A DNA stretch of 64,000 nt from Methylopila jiangsuensis (GTDB lineage Bacteria > Pseudomonadota > Alphaproteobacteria > Rhizobiales > Methylopilaceae): the NCBI RefSeq assembly GCF_027922305.1, contig NZ_BSFK01000010.1, positions 1 through 64,000 of the forward strand. Reading direction: 5' to 3'. Position numbers and translations under genes: made by a program. The notes beneath the pieces were generated by a model. The model ran no database searches. It was not told where the DNA came from and was given only the letters and a program-made list of their open reading frames with translations. Positions 16,420-27,028 of this stretch are shown here, one piece after another. Position 1 is the first letter of the stretch. Each line of letters opens with the position of its first letter.

Positions 16420-18885
16420 ATGACCGCCACGCCGCTCCCCATCGACGCCGTTCTGCCCGAGCTTCTCGCGAGCCTTGCGGCTGGGCCGAACGCCGTGCTC
16501 ACCGCGCCGCCGGGCGCGGGCAAGACCACGCGCGCGCCGCTCGCGCTGCTGGCCGCGCCGTGGCGGGGCGACGGCCGCATCCTCGTGCTGGAGCCGCGCC
16601 GGCTCGCGGCCCGGGCGGCGGCCGAGCGCATGGCGGCGACGCTCGGCGAGCGGGTGGGCGAAACGGTGGGCCTGCGCGTCCGGCTCGGCTCCCGCGTCGG
16701 CCCCCGCACCCGGATCGAGGTGGTGACGGAGGGCGTGTTCGCGCGGCTGATCGTGGACGACCCGGAGCTGACCGGCGTCGCCGCCGTGCTGTTCGACGAG
16801 TTCCACGAGCGCTCCCTCGACGCCGATCTCGGCCTCGCGCTCGCGCTCGACGCCCAGGGCGGGCTGCGGCCGGACCTGCGCCTCCTCGTCATGTCGGCCA
16901 CGCTCGACGGCGCGCGCGTCGCCGCGCTGATGCCGGGCGCCGCGCAGGTGGAGAGCGCGGGCCGCGCCTTCCCCGTGGAGACCCGCCATGCGCCGCGCGA
17001 TCCCCGCGGCCGGCTGGAGGACGCGGTGGCCGCCACGGTCCGGCGGGCGCTCGCCGAGGAGCGCGGCGGCGTGCTGGCGTTCCTGCCGGGCCGCGGCGAA
17101 ATCCGCCGCGCGGCCCGGCGGCTGGAGGAGATCGGGCTTCCCGAGGACGTGGACGTGGTGGAGCTTCATGGCGGGCTCGACCCGCGGGAGCAGGACGCGG
17201 CGGTCTCGCCGGCCGCCCCCGGCCGCCGCAAGGTGACGCTCGCCACCGCCATCGCCGAGACCTCGCTGACGCTGGAGGGCGTGCGGGTGGTGATCGACTC
17301 AGGCCTCGCCCGCGTCGCGGCGCACGAGCCCGCGCTCGGGATCACCCGTCTGGAGACCGTGCGGGTGTCGCTCGCCTCCGCCGACCAGCGCCGGGGCCGC
17401 GCGGGACGCACCGGGCCGGGGGTGTGCTACCGGCTGTGGGACGAGGCCGCCACCCGCAGCCTCGCGCCCTTCGCGCGGCCCGAAATCCTGTCGAGCGACC
17501 TGTCCGGCTTCATGCTCGACCTCGCCGCCTGGGGCGTCTCGGACCCCGCCGCGCTGCCGTTTCTCGATCCGCCGCCCCGCGCCGCCGTGGCGGAGGCGAA
17601 GACGCTGCTGACCGAGATCGGCGCGCTCGACGGCGACGGCCGCGTCACGCCCCGGGGGCAGCGGTTGCGTGGGATCGCGCTGCCGCCCCGCCTCGCCGCC
17701 ATGCTGCTCGACGCGGTTCCCGCCGGCGATGGCGCGCTCGCGGCCGAGATCGCTCTGCTCGCGGTGGAGCGGGGGCTCGGCGGCGACGGGCCCGATCTCG
17801 TCCATCGGCTGGAGCGTTTCGCCCGCGAGCGCGGCCCCAGAGCCCAGGCGGCGCGGGGACTCGCCGACGGCTGGCTGACCTCCGCCGGCGGCCGGCGGGA
17901 AACGGCGCGTCCCGAGCGGGCCGGGCGGGTGATCGCGGCGGCGTTTCCGGACCGCATCGCCAAGGCGCGCGGCCGGGCCGGCGCCTTCCTGCTCGTTAAC
18001 GGCCGGGGCGCGGCGCTCGACCCCGCCGAGGCGCTGTCGCGCGAGCCCTATCTCGCCGTGCTGGACCTGACCGGCGTGGCGCAGGAGGGGCGCATCCTGC
18101 TCGCCGCTCCCGTGTCCGAAGACGACGTGCGGGAGGCGGCGGCCCATCGCATCCGGCGCCGGGAGGAGGTCGCCTTCGACCTCGCCGTCATGGGCCTTCG
18201 CGGCCGGGCGAGGGAGGCGCTCGGCGCCCTCACGCTCAGTGAGCGCCAGACGGCGGTGACGCCCGGTCCGGAGACGGCGGCGGCGCTGGCGGAAGGGCTC
18301 GCGGGCGCGGGCCTCGACCGCCTGCCGTGGGGCCGGTCCGCGCTGGCGCTGCTGGAGCGCGTCCGCTTCCTGCGGGAGGCCGAGCCGGACGGCGACTGGC
18401 CCGACCTGTCGCATGAGACGCTCACGGCCACAGCCGGCGACTGGCTGGCGCCGTTCCTGACCCACGCCACGGCGCTCCGGGACGTGCGCGAGGAGCATCT
18501 CTCCGCCGCGCTCGACCTGCTGGTCCCGTACGCCCTGCGCCGGCGGCTCGACGCCGAGGCGCCGACCCATTTCAACGCCCCCTCGGGCTCGCGCCTGCCG
18601 ATCGACTATTCCGACGTCGAAGGCCCGGCGCTCGACGTGCGGGTGCAGGAGCTGTTCGGCCTGAACCGGCATCCGTCCATAGCGGGCGGCCGCCGGCCGC
18701 TGACGCTGCGGCTGCTGTCGCCGGCCCATCGGCCGATCCAGGTGACGAAGGACCTGCCGGGCTTCTGGGCCGGCTCGTGGAAGGAGGTGCGCGCCGAAAT
18801 GCGCGGCCGCTACCCGCGGCACGTCTGGCCGGAGGATCCCGCCGGGGCGCAAGCCACCAGCCGCGCCAAGCCCCGCGGGACGTAA
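16420..18885 (+). CDS. hrpB: ATP-dependent helicase HrpB
   Basis: The 821-residue protein is a DEAH-type helicase of the HrpB family. It has Walker A PPGAGKTT (residues 30-37), the box II variant DEFH in LFDEFHERSL, box III SAT (MSATLD), and motif VI QRRGRAGRTGPG. The C-terminal third is the HrpB-specific region ending FNAPSGSRLPIDYSDVEGPA and LPGFWAGSWKEV, which separates it from HrpA. Such proteins act on RNA or RNA-protein complexes, but the exact role of HrpB is unclear. It follows the TerB gene by 49 bp on the same strand and ends in a small tandem duplication. Confidence 0.93.
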   Translation: MTATPLPIDAVLPELLASLAAGPNAVLTAPPGAGKTTRAPLALLAAPWRGDGRILVLEPRRLAARAAAERMAATLGERVGETVGLRVRLGSRVGPRTRIEVVTEGVFARLIVDDPELTGVAAVLFDEFHERSLDADLGLALALDAQGGLRPDLRLLVMSATLDGARVAALMPGAAQVESAGRAFPVETRHAPRDPRGRLEDAVAATVRRALAEERGGVLAFLPGRGEIRRAARRLEEIGLPEDVDVVELHGGLDPREQDAAVSPAAPGRRKVTLATAIAETSLTLEGVRVVIDSGLARVAAHEPALGITRLETVRVSLASADQRRGRAGRTGPGVCYRLWDEAATRSLAPFARPEILSSDLSGFMLDLAAWGVSDPAALPFLDPPPRAAVAEAKTLLTEIGALDGDGRVTPRGQRLRGIALPPRLAAMLLDAVPAGDGALAAEIALLAVERGLGGDGPDLVHRLERFARERGPRAQAARGLADGWLTSAGGRRETARPERAGRVIAAAFPDRIAKARGRAGAFLLVNGRGAALDPAEALSREPYLAVLDLTGVAQEGRILLAAPVSEDDVREAAAHRIRRREEVAFDLAVMGLRGRAREALGALTLSERQTAVTPGPETAAALAEGLAGAGLDRLPWGRSALALLERVRFLREAEPDGDWPDLSHETLTATAGDWLAPFLTHATALRDVREEHLSAALDLLVPYALRRRLDAEAPTHFNAPSGSRLPIDYSDVEGPALDVRVQELFGLNRHPSIAGGRRPLTLRLLSPAHRPIQVTKDLPGFWAGSWKEVRAEMRGRYPRHVWPEDPAGAQATSRAKPRGT

Positions 18886-18907
18886 GAGACAGCCCGCGGG
18901 ACGTAAG
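18872..18907. repeat. 15-bp tandem duplication across the hrpB stop
   Basis: The sequence CCCGCGGGACGTAAG occurs at 18872-18886 and again at 18893-18907, with a 6-bp spacer. The first copy contains the hrpB stop codon. It appears to be a local duplication; each copy contains the palindrome CCCGCGGG. Confidence 0.7.
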
Positions 18908-18912
18908 GAGCG

Positions 18913-19968
18913 TCAGGCCAGCCGTTCGCCCGTGCGCGGATCGAACATGTGCAGGTGTTCGCCCTTCACGCCGAACTGCGCCGGCGCGCCGACCGTCAGG
19001 CTTGTTCCTGCCGGCAGCCGCGCGGTGACGGAGAACGCGCCGATGCGGCCGGTCGCGAACAGGTCCGCGCCGGTGGACTGGACGTTCTCGACGATCACCG
19101 GCAGGCGGGCGCCGTGCTCCGGCGGCATGTCGCCCTCCCACGGGAACAGGTGCTCGGGCCGGACGCCGAGCAGGGCGAAGGTCGCGCCGGTGCGCACGCT
19201 GGCGCCGCCCAGCGTGGTTCCGTCCTCAAGCGACAGCCCGGTCTGGTTGGCCCGCACCGGCAGCACGTTCATGCCGTAGGGTCCGAAGCCGGAGGCGGCG
19301 ACGGTGGGCGGCCGCTCGTAGAGCGCCGTCGGCGCGCCCGACGCCTCGGCGCGGCCGTCCCGCAGCAGCACGGCCGCATCCGCCAGCGCGATCGCGGCGC
19401 CCGCGTCGCCGACCGCCACGACCAGCGTGGCACCGGTGGCGTCGCGCAGGGCGCGCAGCTCCGCGGCCGCCTCGCCGAGCGCGCGATCCGCGAACGGCTC
19501 GTCCGCCACGATCGCCGGCGGCCGGTGGGCGAAGGCGCGGGCGAGGGCCGTGCGGCGGAGGTGGGGGAGGGACGCGTCGCGCGCCCGCGTCGCCAGCGCG
19601 CCGCCGAGGCCGTAGCGGTCGGCGGCGTGAAGCGCGCGCGCCTCGGCCTCCGCGCGGGACAGGCCGCGCTGGCGCAGACCGGAGGCGATGGCGTCGTAGA
19701 GGTTGCGGCGGGGGGCGAAATCCGCGCCGTCGAGGCTGAGGGCCACGCCGTGGGGCAGGGGAGAGCCGAAGGAGCGGGCGGCGAAATCGCCGATCCGGAC
19801 CTCGCCGCTCGCCGGCCGGGCCGCGCCCGTCAGCAGGTCGAGCGCGAGGCGTCGCGCGGCGCGGTCGCCGCCGACCAGCGCCACGATCGTCCCGGCCGGC
19901 GCCGCGAAGGACAGGCCGTTCAGCCGCCCGGCGCCGGCGACCACGTCGTCGAAGACGACGCCGCTCAT
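18913..19968 (-). CDS. degenerate ABC transporter ATPase, MalK/UgpC type
   Basis: The 351-residue protein has the layout of a sugar-type ABC ATPase: nucleotide-binding domain (1-230) and a C-terminal TOBE-like region ([13 protein letters not shown] and [13 protein letters not shown]). The catalytic motifs are lost. At the Walker A position stands GGDRAARRL (33-41) without the Lys and Ser/Thr; the LSGGQ signature is replaced by ASLPHLRRT; the Walker B DE (156-157) remains in IVADEPF; the switch histidine is gone. It probably binds no ATP or cannot hydrolyse it. Its ATG overlaps the uppP stop by 4 bp, so the two are translated together. No permease or binding-protein gene is adjacent. The reading frame is intact and long, which argues against a simple pseudogene. 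Confidence 0.75.
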   Translation of the reverse strand: MSGVVFDDVVAGAGRLNGLSFAAPAGTIVALVGGDRAARRLALDLLTGAARPASGEVRIGDFAARSFGSPLPHGVALSLDGADFAPRRNLYDAIASGLRQRGLSRAEAEARALHAADRYGLGGALATRARDASLPHLRRTALARAFAHRPPAIVADEPFADRALGEAAAELRALRDATGATLVVAVGDAGAAIALADAAVLLRDGRAEASGAPTALYERPPTVAASGFGPYGMNVLPVRANQTGLSLEDGTTLGGASVRTGATFALLGVRPEHLFPWEGDMPPEHGARLPVIVENVQSTGADLFATGRIGAFSVTARLPAGTSLTVGAPAQFGVKGEHLHMFDPRTGERLA

Positions 19969-20837
19969 CCGTAGACGATCACGCCGGCGAGGCCGGCGGC
20001 GCCCACCACGATGCGCCACCAGGCGAAGGGCGCGTAGCCGCGGCGGGAGATGAAGTCGAGCAGGCGGCGCACCACCAGGATGGCGGTGATGAAGGCGAAG
20101 ACGAAGCCCACCAGCACCAGGCCCATGTCGTCCATGGAGAGGATGTTCCGGCTCTTGTAGAGGTCGTAGGCGAAGGCGCCCGCCATGGTGGGCATGGCGA
20201 GGAAGAACGAGAACTCCGCCGCCGCCCGCTTGCCGGCGCCCAGCAGCAGCGCGCCCACGATGGTGGAGCCCGAGCGGGACACGCCGGGGATCATGGCGAG
20301 GCACTGGAACAGGCCGATGGCGAGGCACAGCCACAAGGGGAAGCGGGTGGCGTCGTCGTAGCGCACGTCCGGCTCGGCCTGTCCGACCCAGCCGTGGGCG
20401 GGCCCGTCGGTGGTGCGCACCGCGTAGCGGTCGTCGGGGCGGATCATGTCCACCCACAGCAGCACCACGCCGCCCACGATCAGCGCCACGCAGATGGTGA
20501 CGGGCGACTCGAACAGCACGGTCTTGATGAAGCCGTGGGCCATGGCGCCGATCACCGCCGCCGGCAGGAAGGCGATGAGCACGCCGAGCACGAAGCGGCG
20601 GGCGGAGGGGTCGGTGGGCAGCCGGCGGGCGATGTCGGTCAGCCGGCCCGCGTAGACCAGCAGGATGGCGAGGATCGCGCCGAGCTGGATCAGCACCTCG
20701 AAGGTCTTACCGGTGGAGTGGAATCCGAGGAAGTGGCCGAGCAGCAGGATGTGCCCGGTGGACGACACGGGCAGAAACTCCGTCAGCCCCTCGACGAAGC
20801 CGAGCAGCGCGGCCTGCAGCAGGCTCACCACATCCAT
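19965..20837 (-). CDS. uppP: undecaprenyl-diphosphatase
   Basis: The 290-residue inner-membrane protein is UppP/BacA, which removes one phosphate from undecaprenyl diphosphate so the lipid carrier can be reused in peptidoglycan and polysaccharide synthesis. The two signature motifs are present: [14 protein letters not shown] (residues 16-29) and PGVSRSGST near residue 185, with eight hydrophobic helices. It is the first gene of a two-gene unit with the degenerate ABC ATPase and diverges from the glutathione transferase gene. Confidence 0.95.
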   Translation of the reverse strand: MDVVSLLQAALLGFVEGLTEFLPVSSTGHILLLGHFLGFHSTGKTFEVLIQLGAILAILLVYAGRLTDIARRLPTDPSARRFVLGVLIAFLPAAVIGAMAHGFIKTVLFESPVTICVALIVGGVVLLWVDMIRPDDRYAVRTTDGPAHGWVGQAEPDVRYDDATRFPLWLCLAIGLFQCLAMIPGVSRSGSTIVGALLLGAGKRAAAEFSFFLAMPTMAGAFAYDLYKSRNILSMDDMGLVLVGFVFAFITAILVVRRLLDFISRRGYAPFAWWRIVVGAAGLAGVIVYG

Positions 20838-21001
20838 GACGCCCGATCCCCTGAAGATGACGCCGCCGATTCGCTGTTGTCGCGCGACGACGCCGGTTCT
20901 ATACGGGGTTCCCGCGTCGCGCCATCACGCGCGCGACGTTCCGGCGGCGTCCGCGGCGGGCCGGCCACACTTCGCCCCACTCCCTTGGCACACCGGGCTC
21001 C

Positions 21002-21694
21002 ATGGCCATTCTGTATCATTACCCTCTGTGCCCGCATTCGCGTTTCGTGCGGCTCGCTCTCGGCGAATACGACCTCAAGGCCGATCTGGTGGAGGAGAAG
21101 GTCTGGGAGCGGCGCGAGCCCTTCCTGCACCTGAACCCGGCGGGAACCACGCCCGTGCTGGTGGAGGCGAGCATCCCCTCCGTGCCGGGCGCCGACGTGA
21201 TCGCCGAATATCTGGACGAGACCCGCGGCCTCGCGCTTGGCGACCGCCGGCTGCTGCCGGAAGCCCCCCGCGAGCGGGTGGAGGCGCGGCGGCTCACCGC
21301 CTGGTTCAACCAGAAGTTCTTCGAGGAGGTGTCGAGCCACCTCATCCACGAGAAGGTCTACAAGCGCTTCATGCCGACCAGCCTCGGCGGCGGCGCGCCG
21401 GAGATGGCGGCCATCCGCGCGGCCCGCTCCAACATCCGCTATCATCTGAAATATGTGGGCTATCTCGCCCGGCAGCGGAACTGGCTCGCCGGCGAGCGCC
21501 TGACCTATGCGGACCTCGCCGCCGCGGCCCATCTGTCGGCGGTGGACTATCTGGGCGACGTGCCGTGGGACGAGGACGAGACCGCCAAGAGCTGGTATGC
21601 GCGGGTGAAGTCGCGGCCCTCGTTCCGTCCGCTGCTGGCGGAGACGCTGGCCGGCATGCAGCCCTCCGCCAATTACGCCAATCTGGACTTCTGA
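21002..21694 (+). CDS. glutathione S-transferase family protein
   Basis: The 230-residue cytoplasmic protein has an N-terminal thioredoxin-like fold ([18 protein letters not shown], with a CPHS motif, and [11 protein letters not shown] as the cis-Pro region). It continues with a helical GST C-terminal domain ([20 protein letters not shown], with the N-capping Asp). These enzymes conjugate glutathione or act in redox repair. The Cys-Pro motif resembles Omega/Beta-type members. It precedes queG by 31 bp, often the case in Rhizobiales, so co-transcription is likely. Confidence 0.9.
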   Translation: MAILYHYPLCPHSRFVRLALGEYDLKADLVEEKVWERREPFLHLNPAGTTPVLVEASIPSVPGADVIAEYLDETRGLALGDRRLLPEAPRERVEARRLTAWFNQKFFEEVSSHLIHEKVYKRFMPTSLGGGAPEMAAIRAARSNIRYHLKYVGYLARQRNWLAGERLTYADLAAAAHLSAVDYLGDVPWDEDETAKSWYARVKSRPSFRPLLAETLAGMQPSANYANLDF

Positions 21695-21725
21695 CGCCGG
21701 GTCTTTCTCCCGGCTCAGGCCCGCG

Positions 21726-22859
21726 ATGACGCCGGAGGCCCTGAAGTGCCGGATCGTGGAGCGCGCCCGCGGCTACGGCTTCGACGCGGTGGCGGTGACG
21801 ACGCCCGACGCCATTCCCCACGCCGCCGCCCGGCTGGCGCAGGCGCTCGACAACGGCTGGCACGGCGACATGGCCTGGCTCGCGGACCGCGCGGACTGGC
21901 GCGGCGACCCCCGCGCGCTGTGGCCCGAGGTCCGCTCCGTCATCATGCTGGGGATGAACTACGGGCCCGAGCGCGATCCCCGCGAGACGCTGAGGCTCAA
22001 GGATCGCGCGGCGATCTCGGTCTACGCGCAGGGCGACGACTACCACGACCTGATCAAGGGCCGGCTGAAGCAGGTGGCGGCGGCGCTCGGCGCCGAAGGG
22101 GCGGGGATCAAGGTGTTCGTGGACACCGCCCCGGTGATGGAGAAGCCGCTCGCCATGGCCGCCGGCCTCGGCTGGCAGGGCAAGCACACCAACATGGTGT
22201 CGCGCGACTTCGGCTCCTGGCTGTTCCTCGGCTCCATCTTCACCACCGCCGAACTGCCGCCGGACGCGCCCGCCGGCGACCGCTGCGGCTCCTGCCGCGC
22301 CTGCCTCGACGCCTGTCCCACCGACGCCTTTCCCGCGCCCTACCAGCTCGACGCCCGCCGCTGCGTCTCCTACCTCACCATCGAGCACGCCGGGCCGATC
22401 CCGCGCGCGCTCCGGGCCGCCATCGGCAACCGCATCTACGGCTGCGACGACTGCCTCGCCGCCTGCCCGTGGAACAAGTTCGCCCAGGCCGGGCGCGAGA
22501 CGCGGCTCGCCGCCCGGGACGCGCTGCAGGCGCCGCCGCTGGCCGAACTTGCGGCGCTCGACGACGCGGGTTTCCGCGCCCTGTTCGCCAAGACCGCGGT
22601 GAAGCGCATCGGCCGCGACCGCTTCGTCCGCAACGTGGCGATCGCGCTCGGCAATTCCGGCGACGCGGCGCTGGCGGACGTGGCGCAGCGCCTGACGCAG
22701 GACGCGTCCCCGCTGGTGCGGGGGGCGGCGGCATGGGCGCTGCGGCGGCTCGCGGCGCCTGCGACGCTCGCGCCTCTTGCCGAGCGGGCGCTCGCGACCG
22801 AAACCGACGAGGAGGTGCGCAGCGAATGGACCATGGCGATGAGCGGAGACGGGCGTTGA
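21726..22859 (+). CDS. queG: epoxyqueuosine reductase
   Basis: QueG catalyses the last step of queuosine synthesis: reduction of epoxyqueuosine to queuosine in tRNA, using cobalamin and two [4Fe-4S] clusters. The 377-residue protein has both cluster motifs: [13 protein letters not shown] (Cys187, 190, 193, 197) and [10 protein letters not shown] (Cys240, 243, 247), plus Cys213. The active-site aspartate region is [10 protein letters not shown] (Asp133). The C-terminal part is a HEAT-like repeat typical of the family. The gene overlaps the following epimerase gene by 34 bp. Confidence 0.95.
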   Translation: MTPEALKCRIVERARGYGFDAVAVTTPDAIPHAAARLAQALDNGWHGDMAWLADRADWRGDPRALWPEVRSVIMLGMNYGPERDPRETLRLKDRAAISVYAQGDDYHDLIKGRLKQVAAALGAEGAGIKVFVDTAPVMEKPLAMAAGLGWQGKHTNMVSRDFGSWLFLGSIFTTAELPPDAPAGDRCGSCRACLDACPTDAFPAPYQLDARRCVSYLTIEHAGPIPRALRAAIGNRIYGCDDCLAACPWNKFAQAGRETRLAARDALQAPPLAELAALDDAGFRALFAKTAVKRIGRDRFVRNVAIALGNSGDAALADVAQRLTQDASPLVRGAAAWALRRLAAPATLAPLAERALATETDEEVRSEWTMAMSGDGR

Positions 22860-23722
22860 GGCGGCTGGTCGTGATCGGCTGCGGCTACACCGCCCGGCGG
22901 TTCGTGGCGCTTCACGGCGCGGGCTTCGACGCGGTGGACGTCACCGCCCGCTCCCCGGACAAGGCCGCGGCGCTGGCGGCGGACGGCCTGCGCGCCCACA
23001 GCTTCGACGGTTCGTCGCTGGCGCCCGCGCTGAAGGAGGCGCTGGAGCGCGCCACGCACCTGCTGGTCTCCGCCCCGCCGGACGATCACGGCGACCCCAC
23101 GCTGCGGGCGGCGCGCGACGTGCTGCGTTCGGCGCCCGATCTCGCGTGGATCGGCTATCTCTCAACCATCGGGGTTTACGCCGACGCCGGCGGCGGCTGG
23201 GTGGACGAGGCCACGCCGCCCGAGGCCGACAGCGTCCGCGGCGCGCGGCGCATCGCGGTGGAGCGGGAGTGGCTGGCGCTGGGGCGCGACGCCGGCGTGG
23301 CGGTTCAGGTCTTCCGGCTGGCGGGCATCTACGGCCCCGGCCGCAACCAGATCGAGAACCTGAAGGCGGGGACCGCCAAGCGGCTGGTCAAGCCGGGGCA
23401 GGTGTTCAACCGCATCCATGTGGACGACATCGCCACGGCGCTCGCGGCCGGCATCGCGCGGCCGCAGGCCGGACCGATCGTCAACGTCACCGACGACGAG
23501 CCGGCGCCGCCCCAGGACGTTGTGGCCTACGCCGCGGAGCTGCTGGGCGTGCCGCCGCCGCCGGAGGCGGCGTTCGAGACCGCCGACATTTCGCCCATGG
23601 CCCGCAGCTTCTACTCGTCCAACAAGCGGGTGGCGAACCGGGCGCTGCGCGAGGCGTTCGGCGTGGCGCTCGCCTACCCCACCTACCGGGAAGGGATCGC
23701 CGCGCTCACGCGGGAGGGGTGA
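22826..23722 (+). CDS. NAD-dependent epimerase/SDR of YeeZ type
   Basis: The 298-residue protein has an N-terminal Rossmann fold with [15 protein letters not shown] (GxGYxA) and extended-SDR features such as [20 protein letters not shown], and [13 protein letters not shown]. It is close to the YeeZ group of NAD(P)-binding proteins, whose substrate is unknown. I chose the ATG at 22826 because GGAGG lies about ten bases before it; it starts inside queG, and a TTG at 22856 (TTGA overlap) is the alternative. The long overlap suggests translational coupling with queG. Confidence 0.85.
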   Translation: MDHGDERRRALRRLVVIGCGYTARRFVALHGAGFDAVDVTARSPDKAAALAADGLRAHSFDGSSLAPALKEALERATHLLVSAPPDDHGDPTLRAARDVLRSAPDLAWIGYLSTIGVYADAGGGWVDEATPPEADSVRGARRIAVEREWLALGRDAGVAVQVFRLAGIYGPGRNQIENLKAGTAKRLVKPGQVFNRIHVDDIATALAAGIARPQAGPIVNVTDDEPAPPQDVVAYAAELLGVPPPPEAAFETADISPMARSFYSSNKRVANRALREAFGVALAYPTYREGIAALTREG

Positions 23723-23765
23723 GGCGGCGGCGGTCCGGAAACGGGACGCGCGCCGCTCAAGCTCC

Positions 23766-23862
23766 CGTCATGCCCGAGCGTGTCTCGGGCATCCACGACT
23801 TGAGTGCTCAAGCTTTCGACCGAGGGAAAGTCGTAGATGCCCGCCTGCGGCGGGCATGACGG
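23766..23862. repeat. REP-like intergenic palindrome
   Basis: A near-perfect inverted repeat of about 30 bp arms begins GTCATGCCCG and ends CGGGCATGAC. Each arm forms its own hairpin (GCCCGAG/CTCGGGC and GCCCGC/GCGGGC), and the inner arms ATCCACGACTT / AAGTCGTAGAT pair as well. It lies between the convergent epimerase and engB genes. Such GTCATGCCCG palindromes are dispersed many times in Rhizobiales genomes and can also act as transcription terminators. Confidence 0.75.
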
Positions 23863-23902
23863 CGAACGGTCCCCGCCCGATTCGATCCTCTGAAGCGGTT
23901 CT

Positions 23903-24553
23903 TCAGCGGCGCTCGTCGATCAGGCGGGCCAGCGCCGCGCGGGCCTCGGCCACGCCGTCGCCGTCGCGGCTCGAGGTGGCGAGGATCACGGGATAGGCGG
24001 CGGGCCGGCGGGCGAGCGCCGCCAGCGTGTCGGCCACGCGCGCGTCCCGCTCGCCCTTCGGGACCTGATCCATCTTGGTGAGCACCACCTGATAGGAGGT
24101 GGCGGCGGCGTCCAGCAGGTCCATCACGTCGCCGTCCACCGTCTTCAGGCCGTGGCGGCCGTCGATCAGCAGGAACACCCGGGCGAGGCTGCGGCGGCCG
24201 CGCAGGTAGGTCTTCACCAGTCTTGTCCAGGCGCGCACCTGCTCCACCGGCGCCTGGGCGTAGCCGTAGCCCGGCATGTCGACCAGATAGGCCTTTCCGC
24301 CCAGATCGAAGTAGTTGAGCTGCTGGGTGCGGCCGGGGGTGTTGGAGGTCTTGGCCAGCGTCTTCCGCCCCGTCAGCGCGTTGACGAAGCTGGACTTGCC
24401 CACGTTGGAGCGCCCCGCCAGGGCGATCTCCGGCCGGTCCATGGCCGGAAGCTGCTCGAGCTTCGCCGCGCCGATGACGAAGTCGCACGGGCCGGCGAAC
24501 AGCTTGCGGCCGATCTCCGGATAGGGGTCGTCGTCGGTCGGGTCGGTGGTCAT
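23903..24553 (-). CDS. engB: ribosome biogenesis GTP-binding protein YihA/EngB
   Basis: This 216-residue GTPase assists assembly of the large ribosomal subunit. The G1 loop GRSNVGKSS (residues 47-55), G3 DMPGYGYA and G4 TKMD are complete, and the Thr of switch I lies in the SNTPGRTQQLNYF segment characteristic of EngB. It is the last gene of the rpmH-rnpA-yidC-engB cluster, 85 bp after yidC, an order conserved across alphaproteobacteria. Confidence 0.94.
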   Translation of the reverse strand: MTTDPTDDDPYPEIGRKLFAGPCDFVIGAAKLEQLPAMDRPEIALAGRSNVGKSSFVNALTGRKTLAKTSNTPGRTQQLNYFDLGGKAYLVDMPGYGYAQAPVEQVRAWTRLVKTYLRGRRSLARVFLLIDGRHGLKTVDGDVMDLLDAAATSYQVVLTKMDQVPKGERDARVADTLAALARRPAAYPVILATSSRDGDGVAEARAALARLIDERR

Positions 24554-24638
24554 GGCGGCGGAAGCCCCTGAAACGCGAAGCCCCCGCGGCCCCTTCGGGA
24601 AGGAGCGGCGAGGGCGATGTCGGGACGCGGGAGGCGCG

Positions 24639-26447
24639 TCAGGATTTGGCGGCGTCCGCCGGTTTCTTCCGGAACGTGTCCCGGATGTTGCCGAACAGGT
24701 CCACCTTCACCCCCTGCCGCTTCATGATGACCCACTGCTGGACGATCGACAGGAAGTTGTTCCACGTCCAGTAGATCACCAGGCCGGCCGGGAACGAGGC
24801 CAGCAGGAAGGTGAAGAACAGCGGCATCCAGTTGAAGATGATGGCCTGGGCCGGATCGGTGGGCGCCGGGTTCAGCCGCATCTGGATGAACATGGTGACG
24901 CCCATCAGCAGCGGCCACACGCCGATCAGCAGGAAGTGCGGCACGTCGTAGGGCAGCAGGCCGAACAGGTTGAACAGCGAGGTGGGGTCCGGCGCGGCGA
25001 GGTCGTGGATCCAGCCGAAGAACGGCGCATGCCGCATCTCGATGGTGACGAACAGCACCTTGTAGAGCGCGAAGAACACCGGGATCTGCACCACGATCGG
25101 CAGGCAGCCGGCCAGCGGGTTGATCTTCTCGCGCTTGTAGAGCGCCATCAGCTCCTGCTGCTGCTTCTGCTTGTCGTCCGCGAACCGGTCGCGGATGCGC
25201 ATCATCTCCGGCTGCACAAGCTTCATCTTCGACATCGAGACGTAAGACTTGTTGGCCAGCGGGAAGAACAGCAGCTTTAGAAGCACCGTGACGATCAGGA
25301 TCGCGATGCCGAAGTTGCCGACCATCTTGTAGAACAGGTCGAGCGCGTAGAACATCGGGCGGGTGATGAAGTGGAACCAGCCCCAGTCGATCATCAGCTC
25401 GAAGTGGCGGACGCCATATTCCTTCTCGTAGCGGTCGAGCACCGCCACCTGCTTGGCGCCGGCGAACAGGCGGCCGGTGACCTCGGCCGAGGCGCCCGGC
25501 GCCACGGTGACGGGATCGAGCAGATAGTCGGTCTGGTAGGCGCGGCCGCCGTCGTCGGTGGAGGCGAAGCGGGCGTTGAACGGCTTGTCCTGCGGCGGAA
25601 TCAGCGCCGAGGCCCAGTACTTGTCGGTGACGCCGAGCCAGCCGCCGGTGGGGCGGAAGGTGCGCGCGCCCTGCTCGGCGATCTTCTTGTAGGCGATCTC
25701 CTGCAGGCCGTCCTCGCCCATCACGCCGAGCAGGCCCTCATGCAGGATGTAGTAGCCGGAGACGTGCGGCTCGCCGTGGCGGGAGATCAGCGCGTAAGGG
25801 TAGAGCGTGGCCGGCTGCCCGCCTGCGGCGTTGGCGACCTCGTCCCGGATCGTGAACAGGTAGTCCTTGTCCACCGAGACGGTGCGGCGGAAGGTCAGGC
25901 CCTGGCCGTTGTCCCAGGTGAGCGTCACCGGATTCGCAGTGGTCAGCGGACCGGAGCCCTCGGCCGTCCACACCGTGTCGGCGTTCGGCAGCGGGGTGGT
26001 CCCGCCCGGCGCGTTCACGAAGCCGAACTCGGCGTAATAGGGCTGCGGGCTGCCGAGCGGCGCGAACAGCACGATCTCCGGGCTCTTCGGGTCCACCGTC
26101 TCGCGGTAGTCCTTGAGCGTCACGTCGTCCACGCGGCCGCCCTTGAGGGCGATGGAGCCGTGCAGGCGCTCGGCGTCGATCGGGATGCGGGGGCTGTCCT
26201 GGAGCGCGCCCTCGCGGGTCCGGGCCGGACCCGCGCCTTGCGCGGCGCCGGGAGCGGCGGGCGTCGCCGCGGCGCCGGGCTGGGGGGCGCCGGCGCCCTG
26301 GGCGCTTTCGCGGCTTTCGGTCAGCTGCTGCTGCACCGCCTGCTGCTGGCGCTGGGCCTCCACCTGCGGGCGGGCGAAGAAGTACTGCCAGCCGATGAGA
26401 ACCAGCGCCGACAGGGCGATCGCGAGAATGGTGTTGCGGTTGTCCAT
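24639..26447 (-). CDS. yidC: membrane protein insertase YidC
   Basis: YidC inserts and folds inner-membrane proteins, alone or with Sec. The 602-residue protein has the Gram-negative layout: first helix at residues 6-24 ([18 protein letters not shown]), a large periplasmic beta domain (about 80-350), then five core helices with the cytoplasmic loop [20 protein letters not shown], and [20 protein letters not shown]. The C-terminus is basic. The start at 26447 gives MDNRNTILA, the normal beginning; a longer frame adds unrelated residues. It stands 13 bp after rnpA. Confidence 0.96.
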   Translation of the reverse strand: MDNRNTILAIALSALVLIGWQYFFARPQVEAQRQQQAVQQQLTESRESAQGAGAPQPGAAATPAAPGAAQGAGPARTREGALQDSPRIPIDAERLHGSIALKGGRVDDVTLKDYRETVDPKSPEIVLFAPLGSPQPYYAEFGFVNAPGGTTPLPNADTVWTAEGSGPLTTANPVTLTWDNGQGLTFRRTVSVDKDYLFTIRDEVANAAGGQPATLYPYALISRHGEPHVSGYYILHEGLLGVMGEDGLQEIAYKKIAEQGARTFRPTGGWLGVTDKYWASALIPPQDKPFNARFASTDDGGRAYQTDYLLDPVTVAPGASAEVTGRLFAGAKQVAVLDRYEKEYGVRHFELMIDWGWFHFITRPMFYALDLFYKMVGNFGIAILIVTVLLKLLFFPLANKSYVSMSKMKLVQPEMMRIRDRFADDKQKQQQELMALYKREKINPLAGCLPIVVQIPVFFALYKVLFVTIEMRHAPFFGWIHDLAAPDPTSLFNLFGLLPYDVPHFLLIGVWPLLMGVTMFIQMRLNPAPTDPAQAIIFNWMPLFFTFLLASFPAGLVIYWTWNNFLSIVQQWVIMKRQGVKVDLFGNIRDTFRKKPADAAKS

Positions 26448-26460
26448 TGTCGTCCGCGGT

Positions 26461-26886
26461 TCAGGCGGCCCCTCGGGGCCGCGGGAGCGGGGGAGAGGCG
26501 TCGGGCGCCGCGGCGCCGACTTTCGAGGGCCGGTCGAGCCGGCCATGGGCGCGCCGCAGGGCGTCGCCCAGATCGCGCACGAGGCGCGCGAAATCCGCGT
26601 CGAGCACCGCCCGCCGCGCGATCAGAACATAGTCGCAGCCGGGACGCGCCGCCGCGGGCAGGGTGAGCCGGATGGCTTCGCGCAGGCGCCGCTTCATCCG
26701 GTTCCGCTCCACGGCGCCGCCGATCCGCTTGGTGACGGTGATTCCGACCCGCGGAAGCGCGTCGGTCTCGCCGCGGTCGCGAAGCTGCAGACCAATGAGC
26801 GGTCCGCCGATCTTCACCGCGTCCTTGGCCGCGAGAAAATCCGCGCGGCGGCGCAGGGTTTCGAGACCGGCCGCGGCGCGGGGCAT
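26461..26886 (-). CDS. rnpA: ribonuclease P protein component
   Basis: RnpA is the basic protein partner of RNase P RNA, which trims the 5' ends of tRNA precursors. The 141-residue protein shows the family signature [13 protein letters not shown], preceded by [11 protein letters not shown] and a FxxR-type N-terminal segment ([13 protein letters not shown]). The C-terminal tail (after residue 120) is proline-rich and not conserved. It sits seven bases after rpmH, the almost universal bacterial arrangement. Confidence 0.93.
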   Translation of the reverse strand: MPRAAAGLETLRRRADFLAAKDAVKIGGPLIGLQLRDRGETDALPRVGITVTKRIGGAVERNRMKRRLREAIRLTLPAAARPGCDYVLIARRAVLDADFARLVRDLGDALRRAHGRLDRPSKVGAAAPDASPPLPRPRGAA

Positions 26887-26893
26887 GCGGTCG

Positions 26894-27028
26894 TCAGGCG
26901 CTGAGGCGCTTGCGGCCCTTGGCGCGGCGGGCGGCGATCACCTTGCGGCCGCCGACGGTCGCCATGCGCGCGCGGAAGCCGTGCCGGCGCTTGCGGACGA
27001 GTTTGCTGGGCTGGTAGGTGCGCTTCAC
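26894..27028 (-). CDS. rpmH: 50S ribosomal protein L34
   Basis: The 44-residue protein is L34: [20 protein letters not shown], then [15 protein letters not shown]. The initiation codon is GTG at 27028 with GGAG nine bases before it; a longer in-frame extension is noncoding leader. It is the first gene of the rnpA-yidC-engB cluster. The upstream 300 bp to the divergent histidine kinase hold the promoter; nothing else is seen there. Confidence 0.95.
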   Translation of the reverse strand: MKRTYQPSKLVRKRRHGFRARMATVGGRKVIAARRAKGRKRLSA

